Shown here: positions 1 through 6,370 of the stretch, piece by piece | Layout of the letters: each line of letters opens with the position of its first letter | Position numbering within the stretch: the first letter of the stretch is position 1 | Origin: Syntrophales bacterium | Lineage (GTDB): Bacteria > Desulfobacterota > Syntrophia > Syntrophales > UBA2210 | Assembly: GCA_028715865.1 (NCBI GenBank) | Contig: JAQUQY010000035.1 | Location: forward strand, 1-10,327 | Length of the DNA: 10,327 nucleotides | Direction of reading: 5' to 3' | Notes under the pieces: generated by a model | What the model was told of the DNA's origin: nothing | The model's input: only the letters and a program-made list of their open reading frames with translations | The model's database searches: none | Position numbers and translations under genes: made by a program

Positions 1-82
1 CCCCACCTATATAAAAACTGTTGCAGTTGTTCTCGAAGGGATTGGTCCATTCATACACGTAGATATTTTCGGTCAGCTTCAT
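1..82 (-). CDS. Probable MBL-fold metallo-hydrolase, N-terminus only (cut by window edge)
   Basis: An ATG on the minus strand (base 82) opens a frame running off the left edge. It encodes 27 residues beginning MKLTENIYVYEWTNP and ending near NSFYIGG. The pattern (an IYVY strand, then NP..NNCNSFYIGG) is what metallo-beta-lactamase-fold hydrolases show as their first two beta strands, before the strand that leads to the HxHxDH zinc motif. The zinc motif itself would lie outside the window, so catalytic status cannot be judged. A good ribosome binding site (AAAGGA) stands about 7 nt upstream of the ATG. The gene begins 52 bp after the stop of the NlpD-like gene on the same strand and is probably the next cistron of that operon. 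The substrate cannot be inferred. Other alpha/beta families remain possible because only 27 residues are seen. Confidence 0.6.
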   Translation of the reverse strand, partial: MKLTENIYVYEWTNPFENNCNSFYIGG

Positions 83-102
83 GATTATTCCTTTCAGGTC
101 AG

Positions 103-114
103 AGGATTTATCCT
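103..114. repeat. Small inverted repeat between the NlpD-like and MBL-fold genes
   Basis: AGGATTTATCCT is a perfect 5-2-5 inverted repeat in the 52-bp gap. Read on the minus strand, GAAAGGATAAATC and the ribosome-binding segment GAAAGGAATAATC form a near-duplicate pair, so the first copy may be an imperfect tandem duplication of the second. It is short and may be chance. Confidence 0.25.
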
Positions 115-134
115 TTCATAGCGGCATTTGGACT

Positions 135-995
135 TCAGCGTTTCCGTAGAAGGGTCATAGGGTCTATTGGCCGATTGTTGCGTCTCATTTCAAAATATAT
201 GCCGTGATTTCCCTGGTCCTCGTTTTTTCCGGGCATCCCTATGGCGTCTCCCCGGGAAACCGTATCGCCTGTTTTAACTGATCTGCTTTGCAGCTGCGCG
301 TATATGGTAAGGTAATTATTGCTGTGACGTATGATGATAGTTTCACCGTAAAATTTAATGGGAGCCGAGTGCAGAACCGTACCTTCTTCTGATGCCTTGA
401 CGGGAGCGAGGGTTTTCGACTCGATGGAGATGCCGTTCATTCTCGTTCCGCCCTGCTGGGGACCGAAACTGGACGTGACCGACCCCGAGAAAGGCCAGAG
501 AAAGCTGAGGGGACCTTCTCTCGGAGGGGAAGCGGCAACTGTCTCTTTTGGCGCCGGGGCCTGCTGTTCCCTCCCCGTGACGCGGCCGGGAAGTTCCTGG
601 GACGTCAGAGTTTCTTCCCTTACTCTTCCGGGCCTGGGCGCCGGTTCCGACGTCGGCGTGGCCATCGGCCTTTCCCGAAGAGCCTCGGCCGCAGGCTTTT
701 GCGGGGCCGAAACGGTCCCGTAACCACTATCGCGCGCGGAAGGTGCTCCAGCCTGGGGAATGAAAAGTACGCGGTCCCGTTCAATAACGTTGATGTCATC
801 AATGTTATTTGCTCTGGCTATCGCTTCCGGTGTTGTGTTGTATTCCCTGGCTATTTTTGAAAGTGTTTCATTGGGTTGAACCCTGTGGTATGTACCCTTG
901 ACTCGTTCAGTCGTGGCGCAGCCTAAGCATAGAAAGAGCAGGCAGAGCGCAAGTGCTGTGAAGCGTGACATGATTAAGTGCGACATGGTTGTCAT
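135..995 (-). CDS. nlpD: NlpD/EnvC-like lipoprotein: LysM plus degenerate LytM (M23) domain
   Basis: This 286-aa protein has three visible parts. Residues 9-26 form a lipoprotein-type signal (MSRFTALALCLLFLCLGC), with C26 the likely lipidated cysteine; the -3 residue is Cys rather than the usual Leu. Residues 36-80 are a LysM peptidoglycan-binding domain (YHRVQPNETLSKIAREYN, ending VLFIP). After a Pro/Ala/Arg-rich linker, about 85-165, residues 168-286 form a LytM/M23 fold. All four zinc-ligand positions are changed: the HxGxD motif reads MNGIS (M186, S190), YAH reads YAQ (Q234) and LHFE reads IYFE (Y267). That is the pattern of EnvC/NlpD-type factors, which activate cell-wall amidases at division sites instead of cutting peptidoglycan. 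The ATG at 995 overlaps the TGA of the upstream membrane-protein gene (ATGA), which supports this start; in-frame ATGs at codons 4 and 9 are alternatives, and codon 9 would give a more typical signal peptide. The symbol is by domain architecture and linkage to pcm; EnvC-like would be equally fair for the LytM domain. Confidence 0.87.
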   Translation of the reverse strand: MTTMSHLIMSRFTALALCLLFLCLGCATTERVKGTYHRVQPNETLSKIAREYNTTPEAIARANNIDDINVIERDRVLFIPQAGAPSARDSGYGTVSAPQKPAAEALRERPMATPTSEPAPRPGRVREETLTSQELPGRVTGREQQAPAPKETVAASPPREGPLSFLWPFSGSVTSSFGPQQGGTRMNGISIESKTLAPVKASEEGTVLHSAPIKFYGETIIIRHSNNYLTIYAQLQSRSVKTGDTVSRGDAIGMPGKNEDQGNHGIYFEMRRNNRPIDPMTLLRKR

Positions 996-1573
996 AGTAA
1001 CCGCGATAGAATTAAAAATCCACCGATAAGGAGGATAGTGAAAATGATAGTCATCAGGTTGAAATACCGGTCAATAATATTTCGTATATCGTCACCAAAC
1101 CGATAGATCAACGCCCCCACCAGCAAAAAACGCGTAGCCCGGCCCATTGCTGATGCCGCCACAAAGACAAAAAAATTAATTTTCAGGGCGCCGCCGGATA
1201 TTGTGAGTACCTTGAAAGGCAGGGGTGTGAACCCGGCTACGAAAATGGTCAAGGCGTCGTATCTGCGGTAAAGATCGGCAGCATAATCGTACTTGTGGCC
1301 AAGACCGTAAAACTCAATAATCCTCATACCGATGGCCTGCATGGAATAGAAGCCAATTCCGTATCCAATGACGCCGCCGATGACAGATCCAGTAGTGCAT
1401 ATCAGCGCGTACTTGAAGGCCTTGCTTGGTATGGACACCGCGAGGGCAATGAGCAAAACGTCGGGCGGAATGGGGAAAAAACTGGATTCCGCCACGGCCA
1501 GGAAAAAAAGAGCCCATGCCCCGTAAGGAGTTTCAGCCCAGTGAAGAACCCATTCGTACATTCGCCGTATCAT
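992..1573 (-). CDS. yqaA: YqaA-type DedA/VTT-domain membrane protein
   Basis: This 193-aa integral membrane protein belongs to the VTT (DedA / SNARE-associated Golgi) superfamily and most resembles the short YqaA branch. Visible hallmarks are the acidic-then-proline segment AESSFFPIPPDVLLI (residues 28-42), a Gly-rich helix at about 62-75, the re-entrant signature AGFTPLPFKVLTISGG (113-128) and Arg145/Arg148 at the start of the next helix. Hydrophobic segments lie at about 20-48, 56-78, 106-128, 133-155 and 172-192. DedA-family proteins are linked to lipid scrambling, undecaprenyl-phosphate recycling and membrane-potential homeostasis; the precise role of YqaA is not established. The gene starts 8 bp after the pcm stop, with only a weak ribosome binding site, so coupling to pcm translation is likely. 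Its stop overlaps the start of the NlpD-like gene. An in-frame ATG at codon 5 is an alternative start. Confidence 0.87.
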   Translation of the reverse strand: MIRRMYEWVLHWAETPYGAWALFFLAVAESSFFPIPPDVLLIALAVSIPSKAFKYALICTTGSVIGGVIGYGIGFYSMQAIGMRIIEFYGLGHKYDYAADLYRRYDALTIFVAGFTPLPFKVLTISGGALKINFFVFVAASAMGRATRFLLVGALIYRFGDDIRNIIDRYFNLMTIIFTILLIGGFLILSRLL

Positions 1574-1581
1574 AATGCGGG

Positions 1582-2235
1582 TCAGCCTTTCCAGCCGTGT
1601 TCACCGATGAGGCTAACAAAGCGGCACCCCCCCAGTTCCTCGTATTCCAGATCGTCCTTTTCCCCTGAGCGTCGGGTTACCTTCATGAGATTCTGACTGT
1701 TGGAACCTCCCACAGGAATTACCAGCCGCCCACCGACCGCGAGCTGGTCAAGATAAGCTTTTGGAATTTCAGGTGCTCCGGCAGTTACTATGATGGCGTC
1801 ATAGGGAGCTTCGTCTTTCCAGCCGAATGTTCCGTCACCGACCACGGTGAGAACATTGTAACATTTAAGCCTGTCAAGTATTTTACGGGCTTTTGACGAC
1901 AGAGAAGCGATTCTTTCAACGGAAACAACCCGGTCGGCAAGCCGGGAAAGGATGGCGGTCTGGTATCCGGATCCTGTTCCGATTTCCAGAACCTTGTCGT
2001 ATCCTGTCAGTTCCAGTGATTCGGTCATCAGGGCGACGATATATGGTTGTGATATAGTCTGTCTTTCTCCTATGGGCAGAGGATTGTCCGCGTAAGCCTG
2101 GTTCAGGAGGGCTTCGTCGACGAACAGATGTCTCGGTATCTCTTCCATGGCTTCCAGCACTCTCGTGTCGGAGATCCCCCGAGCCCGAATCTGCTTGGCA
2201 ACCATTTTGATCCTCTGATTTTTATATTTATCCAT
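1582..2235 (-). CDS. pcm: Protein-L-isoaspartate(D-aspartate) O-methyltransferase
   Basis: This 217-aa protein matches the usual Pcm length. It transfers a methyl group from S-adenosylmethionine to the free carboxyl of L-isoaspartyl residues, starting the repair of aged proteins in the cytosol. Supporting motifs are the family-specific [15 protein letters not shown] (residues 56-70, with the Ser of TISQP corresponding to the conserved substrate-side serine), SAM motif [16 protein letters not shown] (82-96), the acidic end of the next strand VVSVERI (103-109), VVGDGTFGW (131-139) and [15 protein letters not shown] (144-158). The C-terminal VSLIGEHGW is also typical. The ATG at 2235 overlaps the end of the upstream small gene by 8 bp (ATGGATAA contains that gene's TAA), which indicates translational coupling. 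A second ATG at codon 11 exists, but the overlap favours the longer form. In enterobacteria pcm sits directly before nlpD; here a YqaA gene lies between them. Confidence 0.95.
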   Translation of the reverse strand: MDKYKNQRIKMVAKQIRARGISDTRVLEAMEEIPRHLFVDEALLNQAYADNPLPIGERQTISQPYIVALMTESLELTGYDKVLEIGTGSGYQTAILSRLADRVVSVERIASLSSKARKILDRLKCYNVLTVVGDGTFGWKDEAPYDAIIVTAGAPEIPKAYLDQLAVGGRLVIPVGGSNSQNLMKVTRRSGEKDDLEYEELGGCRFVSLIGEHGWKG

Positions 2236-2605
2236 CGAACCCCGTCAAAGCCTTCTTTCTTGGAGGAATCCGGTAGATCTCTTCGATCCACTGGTGACGT
2301 CGCAGTCCCATGGCCTCCCTGGTCACGATAAGGTAATAATATTTAAGCCGCGCCTGTTCCCGGGTTGTGTTGTATAGGGTAATCTCTTCATTGATTTCAA
2401 TTATTTCATGGTATATGTCTTTGCCGTGGCAGCCACTCTCACTTTGAGCCGTTATGTGGACACTGTCAATTTTCCTGTTGATGGAAAGATCCAAGGTTTT
2501 CAGGCGGTCAAGCACATCGGAAAGGTTCCTGCCGGCCCGGCTGAGGACTTCGGCACGCTCCTTGAGGATCTCCTCACGTGTTTTTTCGTATCCCTCTTTC
2601 GACAC
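2228..2605 (-). CDS. Uncharacterised small charged, helical protein at the head of the pcm operon
   Basis: This 125-aa soluble protein is rich in Glu, Arg and Lys, with no signal peptide or membrane segment. Residues 5-50 look like a continuous amphipathic helix or coiled coil. A Cys/His-containing break follows (SESGCHGKD, 55-63), then a second helical half at about 64-115 with a tyrosine cluster (KYYYLIV, 89-95). I do not recognise the family. The start is GTG; no strong Shine-Dalgarno precedes it, and the same frame is closed by a TGA about 50 bp upstream without another start codon, so GTG at 2605 is the only good choice. The stop codon lies inside the first codons of pcm, which argues that this is a real co-transcribed gene. 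In many proteobacteria surE occupies the place before pcm; this protein shows no SurE features. A single Cys and a few His residues do not establish metal binding. Confidence 0.68.
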   Translation of the reverse strand: MSKEGYEKTREEILKERAEVLSRAGRNLSDVLDRLKTLDLSINRKIDSVHITAQSESGCHGKDIYHEIIEINEEITLYNTTREQARLKYYYLIVTREAMGLRRHQWIEEIYRIPPRKKALTGFDG

Positions 2606-2714
2606 GGCAACAACCGCGGGACGGCATCGCGACCAGTCCTCTCTCCCTATGCGTCATGATTCGCATTGCCGCGGCAGTGGCGTACAAAAACCACGCTCCG
2701 GCGGAACCTTGAAG

Positions 2715-2726
2715 GGAAGCGCTTCC
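2715..2726. repeat. Perfect 12-bp palindrome, possible operator
   Basis: GGAAGCGCTTCC is identical to its own reverse complement and lies in the divergent intergenic region, about 110 bp upstream of the GTG of the leftward operon. A dimeric regulator could bind it. No second copy is evident nearby, and no regulator gene is adjacent, so a function is not demonstrated. Confidence 0.3.
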
Positions 2727-2854
2727 AGGCAGGCATGTACAACCGCCGCGGAAAGACATCTAGAGCGACTACCATGGATGGACTCTGTTTTCAATGAAAA
2801 AGGGGTGAGTCCGGGAGATGGTTGCGTGTACCGGCCGCCTCCATGCTTAATGGG

Positions 2855-2894
2855 ATAGGGGGATTATTGAATCCTCCGAAGTAGGCTGCCCTAT
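2855..2894 (+). other. Nested stem-loop in the intergenic region
   Basis: ATAGGG (2855-2860) can pair with CCCTAT (2889-2894), enclosing a hairpin in which GGATT (2861-2865) pairs with AATCC (2870-2874) around an ATTG loop. A competing longer hairpin (2858-2877) uses one G-U pair. Another stem, CCTG/CAGG (2910-2923), follows. The element is drawn as plus-strand RNA, but DNA-level symmetry makes the strand uncertain. I match it to no known RNA family, and hairpins this small occur by chance. Confidence 0.22.
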
Positions 2895-3082
2895 TTAGCG
2901 CCTGGAAAACCTGACTTAACAGGAGCGGATCTTCGAGAATGCCGCATAGGACGCTCAGGACGCCGGATTAAGGGGTTCCTGGGAATTGACTTTCACGATG
3001 CCCTGTATTATCAAGATTCTATAGTAAATTCAGGCAAACCGCTCGGATATCGTTTTCTTGAAACAAAGACTTCGATATTGTC

Positions 3083-3099
3083 AAAAGGAGCTGAAGGGG
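3083..3099 (+). promoter_or_regulatory. Ribosome binding site deciding the GTG start of the AsmA-like gene
   Basis: Two purine-rich blocks, AAAAGGAG (3083-3090) and GAAGGGG (3093-3099), precede the GTG at 3105 by 14 and 5 nt. The more upstream TTG at 3078 has no such motif before it, and these blocks would lie inside its reading frame. The GTG also places the membrane anchor directly at the N-terminus. Confidence 0.55.
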
Positions 3100-3104
3100 C
3101 CGAT

Positions 3105-6100
3105 GTGAACACAATCAGGTTGAGGATAATCCTGGCCGTTGGAACCGTATGCGTAATTGCCATGCTGTCGGTAATTCTTTACTGTGCCTGGATTGCAATG
3201 GACCCCGAAAAATTGGCTGAAACACTGTCGGCCCGGATGGGAAAGCGTTTTAAGGCTGAAGTTTCACTTTCAGGCGCGACGTTATCCTTACGTAACGGTG
3301 CTGAAGTTACCCTTCGGGATGTGGAAATCGACGGAGGTGAAAGAATGCGCCTTGCCGTCAATGTAATCAGGGCCCGCCTGTCAGTCCCCCACCTTGTTTT
3401 TGGAAGATTCGCCTTTAAGCACCTCGCATTCGAGACTCCGCGGGGCATTCTCCATACGTCTCGCCTGTTCGAGATCCTGAACGGCGGCAAGGGGTACTTC
3501 CCCGCCATTGACATCCAAAGGGGGAGTCTGCTTTTTGTGTATGGCCCCGGGGAAGTCAAGATAGACAATATCGAGGTGTCGCTCAACAAAGGCGGCCTTA
3601 ATGCAAGCGCTTCTCTATGGGGGGGATCGGGAGTCGTCGATATAACCAAAGAGAGAGGGGCGTGGAAGGGAAGGGCTGTTATCGACAGCATCATGTTGAG
3701 TGAAGTCAACCCTTCACTGCGGGGTCGTGCTGAGACCAGCATACAAGTCAGGAAGGAGAGCCGTGGAAATCATTTTTCCTTCGTTATGGATGCCGAGGAG
3801 CTCATGCTGCCGTGGTGGAAGGATGCGATGAAGGCAGTTAGGGTGTCCTTTGGCATCCATTCAAGAGGGGATAGAATCAGCCTCGAAGGCCTGGAGATCG
3901 ACTCGCCTGTCGCGGCTATTAAGGGAGAAGGAATTCTCTCCGGATACAGGCATTCAGAGATAACCCGGGCCGGGGACCTGAAGTTCTCCGCCCGAACTTC
4001 CGAGTTCGATTACGAAAGGATTGCCGATCTCCTCCCCCTTCACCTCTTTCCGGACTGGCTATCCCTTCTGCTTGGAAGGCAGATAAGGGATGGCAGCGTG
4101 GAAATAACTGATATTGACTACAATGGAACACTTGCCGATCTCACATCCATGCATTTCCTTGATGGTCTTAGAATCCGGGGATCGCTCAGGGAACTTAGTT
4201 TTGGCGCCTGCCATGACGAAAACCGCGTGGAAAATGTCAACGGATCCGCTGAACTTTCCGGCGTGAGCCTGTCTTTTCCAGGACTTTCCGCTCGTTCCGG
4301 ATCATCAACGGTGGAAGAAGTGGACCTGATATTTCATGACATTACAGGCAGCCGCGGCGTGGAACTCTCCGTCAATGTTACCGCCGACATGGACATAGCG
4401 GACTTTCTGTCCGCGTGGCGCGCCTCGATGACTCTCCGTGGATTGTACGATGTGCTGGAGCCAATGTCGGATGTAAAGGCCGGAAGGGTCGCGGGCGTGG
4501 TAAGAACCTGGAATGATGAGTCGAGGCCGGGTCCGGTGCTTGTATCGGGACAGGTGAGTGTGGAGGGGGGAGCCTTCAGCTGGGACGGCCGCACGCTCGA
4601 GTCAGTGACTGGCCACGGAGTGAAAGAAAACTTCGAGGCTCCACTGTTCATAGAGGCGGAAGGTTCAGTCGACGGGATCATTACGGAAAACCTCCTGATT
4701 GCCATGCCCGATCCATTCATTGAGGAAGCCCCCTATGATATTTCCTTCAGCCTTTCGCCCGTTCCGGTTCTGGAGGGCAATGTTCGCTTCACAGATGGAT
4801 CAAGACTGCTGTTAAAGGGAACCGGCAGAGGAGCCTCGATTGAGGGCGAAATAAATGTTGTATCCGATGGAATAATTTTAGGAGACAGTGAGTATGGTCC
4901 ATCGGAAGGAGTTATTGAAGGCCGTGGAAGGTTGAAATATTCCGCGGGTACGTCACGCTCGCTGGATCTGGATAATGTTGTTTTCTACATGCACCCCGGC
5001 TGGTTGTCCCTGGCAGGCGGATGGGAAGAAGGGACATTGCGCTACATGTTGGAGGGCAGCCTGGACCTGGGGAGGATCAGAAGCTCGAACGGGGCAAAAG
5101 TGAGGCCAGAAAAGGGAGCCATTGAGGCTCGGCTGGAGGCGGTAATTCAAGAAGTAAACGGAGAAAGGGCCCCCCCCGCACTGACGGGAGATGTGATCTG
5201 CCGGGATATCCTTGTATGGCACGTAGAGGAGACAGTCGGAATTGACGGCAGTCTGTCCATAAGCGCCAGCCGCTTTTTCACGGAGGATCTGTCCCTTGCC
5301 CTTCGGGAAATGTCTATTGCCATTGCAGGAGAACTGTCCCCCTGGGAAACAAGGAATTTTGCCGGGAGCGTTGAAATCGATGGCCTGGCAATCGATGGTC
5401 CTCCCCTTGGAGATTTCCGAATTCCCGACGACATTCATGGCAAGGCCGACATCCTACTCAGGAATGTCCGGTTTTATGGAATTCCCGTTGAATCAATCCA
5501 GGCCGAGGCCGATGTCGGGGGGGGAGTTATTCGCATTGATGACCTGCAGTGCATCCTTGATTCAGGACGGGTCAGCGGGAGTCTCGTTCTGGAACCGCCG
5601 AATCCCGGACGTTTCGAGCTTGACATGGCTATTGAGGGAAAGGGTGTGGAGACCCTGATAGAAGCTTTCTCACCAGGATATTCTCCCCTGGAAGGTTCTC
5701 TGGCCCTGGAGGGAAAGGTCTGGGGAAGCATGGATGATCTAAACGGCGATATCGCTTTTGAAGCTTCCAGGGGGCGATTGCGAAGATATGCCGTGATTTC
5801 CAAAATATTAACAGTAACTAATCTTTACAGGCTGATAGCCGGCGAGAGAACGGGCATCCTTGAAGAGGGCCTGGCCTATGACAGAATCACTTCCACAATT
5901 ACGATCCGCGACGGTGTGGCCCGTTTCGAGAACCTGCTTCTGGAAAGTCCTTCGATTCAAGCATCTTCGGTGGGATCTTATAGTGTCAACGATCGGACGG
6001 TCGACGCCATAGTTGTAATACAGCCTTTTGAAACAATTGATCGCATCATCGGGCTTGTCCCCCTGGTGAACTGGATACTGCTCGGGGAAGAAAGGCGGCT

Positions 6101-6272
6101 CGTCGTGGTTGCTGTCAGCGTAAAGGGGGACATCAATGATCCATCAATAAGGCTGACCCCTCTTGATACGCTGTCAAGGCCCGTTACAGGGATTCTCCTC
6201 AGGGCGCTCCGGCTTCCGATAGATATAGTTATCAAACCGGAAGTGATGATTCCCGGAAGGTCTCAGGATTAA
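3105..6272 (+). CDS. Large AsmA/YhdP-like inner-membrane-anchored protein
   Basis: The protein has about 1055 aa from the chosen GTG; an in-frame TTG 27 bp upstream would add 9 residues. After a short basic N-terminus (NTIRLRI), residues 8-32 form one hydrophobic signal anchor, followed by DPEKLAETLSARMGKRFKAEV, the usual opening of AsmA-superfamily proteins. The rest is a long series of beta-strand repeats with alternating hydrophobic and polar residues (for instance VEITDIDYNG, IEGEINVVSDGIILG, FAGSVEIDGLAIDG), expected to form a periplasmic beta groove. Residues about 895-1040 look like the AsmA/YhdP C-terminal domain: SKILTVTNLYRLI, DRITSTITIRDGVARFENL, then a VVIQPFETIDRIIGLVPLVN stretch and SVKGDINDPSIRLTP. 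YhdP, TamB and YdbH of E. coli are bridge-like proteins thought to carry phospholipids to the outer membrane; by analogy this one may do the same, but which paralogue it replaces is open. The length is close to YhdP (about 1,270 aa). The gene stands alone, 98 bp before the carboxylase operon's own promoter. Confidence 0.85.
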   Translation: MNTIRLRIILAVGTVCVIAMLSVILYCAWIAMDPEKLAETLSARMGKRFKAEVSLSGATLSLRNGAEVTLRDVEIDGGERMRLAVNVIRARLSVPHLVFGRFAFKHLAFETPRGILHTSRLFEILNGGKGYFPAIDIQRGSLLFVYGPGEVKIDNIEVSLNKGGLNASASLWGGSGVVDITKERGAWKGRAVIDSIMLSEVNPSLRGRAETSIQVRKESRGNHFSFVMDAEELMLPWWKDAMKAVRVSFGIHSRGDRISLEGLEIDSPVAAIKGEGILSGYRHSEITRAGDLKFSARTSEFDYERIADLLPLHLFPDWLSLLLGRQIRDGSVEITDIDYNGTLADLTSMHFLDGLRIRGSLRELSFGACHDENRVENVNGSAELSGVSLSFPGLSARSGSSTVEEVDLIFHDITGSRGVELSVNVTADMDIADFLSAWRASMTLRGLYDVLEPMSDVKAGRVAGVVRTWNDESRPGPVLVSGQVSVEGGAFSWDGRTLESVTGHGVKENFEAPLFIEAEGSVDGIITENLLIAMPDPFIEEAPYDISFSLSPVPVLEGNVRFTDGSRLLLKGTGRGASIEGEINVVSDGIILGDSEYGPSEGVIEGRGRLKYSAGTSRSLDLDNVVFYMHPGWLSLAGGWEEGTLRYMLEGSLDLGRIRSSNGAKVRPEKGAIEARLEAVIQEVNGERAPPALTGDVICRDILVWHVEETVGIDGSLSISASRFFTEDLSLALREMSIAIAGELSPWETRNFAGSVEIDGLAIDGPPLGDFRIPDDIHGKADILLRNVRFYGIPVESIQAEADVGGGVIRIDDLQCILDSGRVSGSLVLEPPNPGRFELDMAIEGKGVETLIEAFSPGYSPLEGSLALEGKVWGSMDDLNGDIAFEASRGRLRRYAVISKILTVTNLYRLIAGERTGILEEGLAYDRITSTITIRDGVARFENLLLESPSIQASSVGSYSVNDRTVDAIVVIQPFETIDRIIGLVPLVNWILLGEERRLVVVAVSVKGDINDPSIRLTPLDTLSRPVTGILLRALRLPIDIVIKPEVMIPGRSQD

Positions 6273-6302
6273 ACAAGGCACCCACGGAAAGGAATATCCG
6301 CC

Positions 6303-6331
6303 TTGACAGACGTTACTATAGCGTGTAGGAT
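6303..6331 (+). promoter_or_regulatory. Candidate sigma70-type promoter of the carboxylase operon
   Basis: A perfect -35 hexamer TTGACA (6303-6308) and a -10-like TAGGAT (6326-6331, four of six consensus bases) are separated by exactly 17 bp. Transcription would begin near 6338, leaving a leader of roughly 30 nt before the ATG at 6371. A short broken inverted repeat, AAGG/CCTT with inner CGGA/TCCG, lies immediately upstream at about 6275-6304 and touches the -35 box. It has no T-run and is not a convincing terminator; it could be chance or an operator. Confidence 0.6.
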
Positions 6332-6370
6332 TGCAAAGTTTGTAAATAACTTGGAATAGAAGATAACTCT

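Larger units (their letters stand above)
2606..3104. other. Divergent intergenic region, 499 bp, no convincing gene
   Basis: This stretch separates the leftward pcm operon from the rightward AsmA-like gene and must hold both promoters. Open frames on either strand are short, of unusual composition and end in unrelated places, so I see no gene. There is no tRNA T-loop, and I could not match any common riboswitch core by eye. It contains two perfect palindromes (TGCCGCGGCA at 2667-2676 and GGAAGCGCTTCC at 2715-2726) and nested stem-loop potential at 2855-2923. A TTGACT hexamer at 2986-2991 and TATTAT at 3006-3011 are only 14 bp apart, too close for an ordinary sigma70 promoter. On the minus strand, TTGAAA near 2790 has only a poor -10 partner. 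Promoters here are therefore unassigned. Confidence 0.6.

Noticed and set aside
2574..2759. Minus-strand frame of 61 codons upstream of the small gene before pcm
   Set aside because: Overlaps that gene in another frame, is Gly/Ala/Cys-rich and has no good start signal; I considered a frameshifted upstream extension but found no supporting similarity.
2454..2858. Plus-strand frame of 134 codons reaching into the intergenic region
   Set aside because: Half of it is antisense to the small gene before pcm, its composition (Arg, Ser, Pro, Cys) is not protein-like and no ribosome binding site was found.
2790..2900. Possible c-di-GMP, FMN or SRP-type RNA suggested by ACGCA and GGAAG-like pieces
   Set aside because: The required conserved core sequences and their order are absent on both strands.
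2986..3011. TTGACT / TATTAT as promoter of the AsmA-like gene
   Set aside because: The 14-bp spacer is too short for a normal sigma70 promoter.
3179..3742. Open frame of 187 codons on the strand opposite the AsmA-like gene
   Set aside because: It is entirely inside a well-supported gene, rich in Ser, Arg, Pro and Leu as antisense frames typically are, and shows no domain or ribosome binding site.
4953..5438. Open frame of 161 codons antisense to the AsmA-like gene
   Set aside because: Overlaps coding sequence fully, with no recognisable motif; another antisense frame covers the same bases, as expected by chance in this composition.
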